Shown here in pieces: positions 46,216 through 64,000 of a stretch of DNA of 64,000 nt. The stretch is taken from the NCBI GenBank assembly GCA_963556255.1, contig OY744604.1:22964236-23028235 (forward strand). The letters are read 5' to 3'. The DNA is from Allolobophora icterica. Taxonomy: Eukaryota; Annelida; Clitellata; Crassiclitellata; Lumbricidae. A program made the position numbers and the translations under genes. How positions within the stretch are numbered: position 1 is the stretch's first letter; the number at the start of each line of letters is the position of its first letter. The notes beneath the pieces were generated by a model, which worked only from the letters and a program-made list of their open reading frames with translations, made no database searches and was not told where the DNA came from.

Positions 46216-46569
46216 TAAGTGAGGTTTAGCACCGAATTCGCCGATAGACGGTATGGTTAACATAATGGCTATTTATTATGTCCGATATTCAAAATACCAA
46301 TATATTTCAACATTTTTCCACATATTTTAAGTTTCTCCTTTTTTAAAGCTACCGTCTTATTATTACTTTTTTCAATACTACAAATCACAGTGTAGTATAT
46401 TTGTAAAATCAGAATGTTTTTAATGTTCATTTAAAAAGTAACTTTTCAATTTTTACTGCTGTTTCGTTATCTTGTCAGCTTCAGGGGCTTCGCCCCTCTG
46501 ACCCTCTGAGGGCCTGACCAGAGGCTTTCCCAATGCCCCTGGACCGATCTGGGGACATCGCCCCCAGGG

Positions 46570-47205
46570 TAGCACGACACTTAATACCATGACACTTAAT
46601 ACCGTGACACTTAATACCGGACTATTCGTGCCGGCGACACTTAGTCCCGTAGACAATTAATACCGACGACACTTAGTCCCATAGAAGCATTCGCACTTCT
46701 TGCCGAAAGTATGGTACACCACGAACAAATTAACGAACTGCTTAACTTCTTTGAGCTCACGTACCTAAGAGGGCGCCGGCTTCGAGGGGGGAGAGGGGCG
46801 TATGGCCCAGCGTTGTTCAACATCAACTTGTGGAACCAGTATGCCGCATCTATAGACGGTATCGCTCGAACGACTAACGCTATTGAGGGTTGGCACCATG
46901 GGCTCCAATCGCCTATGACATTTAATCCAAGGTCCTTTCACTGTCATCACCCGACGATGTGGACGTTCCTGACCGGTATCAAGCAAGACATGAACAAGCA
47001 GAAGTCTTTACTACTACAATTGATTTTTACTTAACTGTTTCTTATCTTAGTTCTGATACAATTTAGTTCGTACCTTGGATTAAATGTCATAGGGATTAAC
47101 TGTAATAGGGACTAAGTGTCATAGGGAATAAGTGTCATAGGTATTATGTGACCGGTATTAACTGTCATGGTATATAAGTGTCACGGTAGGCCCCTATTAA
47201 ATGTC
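46570..47205 (+). mobile_element. MULE-like unit with arrays of short terminal repeats
   Basis: Left side repeats GACACTTAATACC and GACACTTAGTCCC several times. The right side repeats their inverted forms such as GGACTAAGTGTC. Between them a 108-codon frame (46711-47034, +) has FFELTYLRGRRLRGGRGAYG and NAIEGWHHGL, which resembles the C-terminal part of MULE transposases (TNNAVEGWH). The catalytic core is absent. Confidence 0.55.
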
Positions 47206-47324
47206 ACCAAACCGCCCCCAGACCCTAATGACGCGCTCACCATAGTCCGGTAATTACCTCAAGACTGCCTGGCAACCCTAGTCGCAGATTGCGCGATATC
47301 CTGTTTCAGAGTGAGTTCCCACAA

Positions 47325-47700
47325 AGTATTTTACTGATCAGTTTATTATTATATCCACTTGTGATATCCCTTCCAGCTTTTAGCGCAGTAGATTGCGAAA
47401 ACGAAATCCAGTAAATTTAATCAAAGACAACAAAATGCAACATAATAGAGTCTATTGTTTAAAAATGTAATCGCGATCCTAAGATGACATCAAACAACCT
47501 TATTGTCTTACGTCACAGTATTCTTACGCAAAAGAGCTACCATGGTAATTATTTATAAGCCCAAGATGACGTCACGTTCTCCTTAGTCAACATAATAGGA
47601 TTTAAAACTCTTCGGTTTACAGAAAACATACAAGATAATGCCTTTTCAGATTATTCTTGCTCATGTCGGAAATATTGAAACCTACGTACACATGACCAGG
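47325..47700 (+). promoter_or_regulatory. Upstream module copy 4, before gene 3
   Basis: Lies about 0.8-1.1 kb ahead of the gene 3 ATG. It has TTACGTCA ending at 47515 and a perfect CRE palindrome TGACGTCA at 47567-47574, with CCATGG between them. It is the only copy with a full palindrome. Confidence 0.58.
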
Positions 47701-47921
47701 TAGGCTATTTGAACCAAATATTTAGATACAAATCTTCATTCAGACTTATTAGTCAACACAGAAAATTAGCCAAGCCCTGTGTCTCCTTGCCAACTTAGTT
47801 GCAATGAGTAGACTCACCGTACACTGTCAGTGAGAAAACGAGACGGCTAGTGTGAAAATTGGCCACCCACGTGTGTCGAGGTTAAGAAACATAACTAACT
47901 GTTCCTCAGTAAAGCTTAACG

Positions 47922-48290
47922 CAGTGGTTTTCAAACTTTTTGGACCAGGAACCCTTATTTTTTTCTACGCATGGCTCGCGGACTCAAGCATTTAAAGAGT
48001 AAAATCTTCACTTAAAATTTAATAAAAAATAATGGGCTAAAACTCTGTTTTATCGTTAATTTAAAGGCTAAAATCAGGCGAATTCCACAAATGTCTACCT
48101 AATCGAACCCTAATGGATCATACAGTTACAGCCGTACTATGATTAATGTATGAATTTGAAAACACAAGCTGTTAATTCTAAAACCATGCAGTGGTATTCA
48201 TTAATGAAAATTTTCAGAACGATCTCGCTGACCCCGTAATATCCTTCGCGGAACGCTCTTGGTCCGCGAACCACAGTTTGAAAAAGGCTG
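47922..48290. mobile_element. hAT-type MITE upstream of gene 3
   Basis: Starts CAGTGGTTTTCAAACTTTTT; the right end is its imperfect inverted form. Targets GCTTAACG and GCTTAACT match at 7 of 8. The same flank of gene 2 (about 18.72 kb) lacks it. Confidence 0.78.
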
Positions 48291-48404
48291 GCTTAACTTC
48301 TTGGCTGCTTCTTCTTCTTATGCATTATGCAATATGAACTTAAACACCAGCGCAACCCGTTTGATTGGATCCGTAATTCGGTATAAAAATTTCTGATATA
48401 TGAT

Positions 48405-48455
48405 CTTATGATAGGATATTGCCTGGATTAATTTCCAACGCCAAAAACCAAGTCG
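48405..48455 (+). promoter_or_regulatory. Conserved leader just before gene 3 ATG
   Basis: The 50 bases before the ATG are nearly identical to those before gene 2 (18845-18894), including TGGATTAATTTCCAACGC and AAGTCG next to the ATG. More distant sequence has diverged, so this is probably 5' untranslated sequence under constraint. Confidence 0.45.
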
Positions 48456-63457
<15,002 letters not shown>

Positions 63458-63854
63458 GTAAGTATTGTACTGCATTCTATTGCATTCTATTATTTTGTGC
63501 AGGGATGTATGCAACAATATGGTGCAACACATCACCACACTCACTGAAGGCTACTGTGCTGGCCTTTGAAAAAGTCCTTCACTGACAATTGCATCACATC
63601 TTAGAATAAGATTCAATTGTGCTAGTGATAAATGCAATAAAATAATAATAATAGTAAATATAAATAAAGTAATAGATAATAATAAAAATAGTTTTATTAT
63701 TTTATTTTATTATTTTGGAACATCAGGGATTACATCCTCATTGAATAATAATTACAATAAGAATAACCATAATACTCATTATCATTACAATGATCATAAT
63801 GCACTTTGGCATCAGTTGGGAACGTCTCTGAGTAGTGTCTGTTTGAATGGTACA

Positions 63855-64000
<146 letters not shown>

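Larger units (their letters stand above)
45054..47280. mobile_element. TIR element with 8-bp target, carrying nested insertions
   Basis: Ends TAGGGTTACCAGG and CCTGGCAACCCTA are inverted repeats with one mismatch. GTCGCAGA flanks both sides (45046-45053 and 47281-47288). The matching upstream region of gene 2 (about 17.54 kb) lacks it. Inside are a palindrome, a LINE relic and a MULE-like unit. Confidence 0.75.

Overview
This window is eukaryotic. Protein-coding sequence is split into short exons with GT/AG borders. The introns are full of microsatellites, LINE relics, tRNA-derived SINEs and small DNA transposons. The LINE types, the SINE tails and the AT-rich tandem repeats suggest a marine invertebrate, perhaps a deuterostome such as an echinoderm or hemichordate. 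That placement is an inference and is weak.

The only host genes I can support are a tandem array, all on the + strand, of divergent long-chain acyl-CoA synthetases of the bubblegum type (ACSBG). Gene 1 (486-13244) is cut by the left edge and shows its last ten exons. Gene 2 (18895-33328) is complete: 15 exons whose phases all agree, giving 709 codons plus stop. Gene 3 (48456-63457) shows 14 exons and loses only its terminal exon past the right edge. Genes 2 and 3 are recent duplicates, and even their introns align. Gene 1 is an older, more divergent paralogue.

Between genes 2 and 3 (33.3-48.4 kb) lie remains of two more duplication units. There are two extra copies of the upstream region (about 37.36-38.1 and 42.36-43.36 kb) and one orphan terminal exon (40173-40276). 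The array therefore once held, or tried to form, more copies than survive. Four copies of the upstream module share a CCATGG block flanked by two CRE-like CGTCA/TGACG sites.

The encoded proteins keep the adenylate-forming enzyme fold but have odd catalytic motifs. The phosphate-binding A3 motif lacks its usual Thr in all three genes, and the A8 linker is altered. Gene 2 has Leu where the A10 catalytic Lys is expected, and the orphan exon has Ser there; gene 1 keeps the Lys. Loss or change of activity in the gene 2/3 lineage is plausible.

The duplicated introns act as natural empty-site tests. Many transposons are present in one paralogue and absent, with a single target copy, in the other. 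They include a 2.1 kb hAT element with a transposase C-terminal ORF, several hAT-like MITEs with 8-bp target duplications, a mariner-type element with 33-bp inverted repeats, a nested TIR element holding a LINE and a MULE-like fragment, and a LINE with a YVDD motif. Two LINE relics are shared and so predate the duplication. An unexplained insert at 34.0-36.9 kb carries a 128-bp higher-order repeat built of small hairpins.
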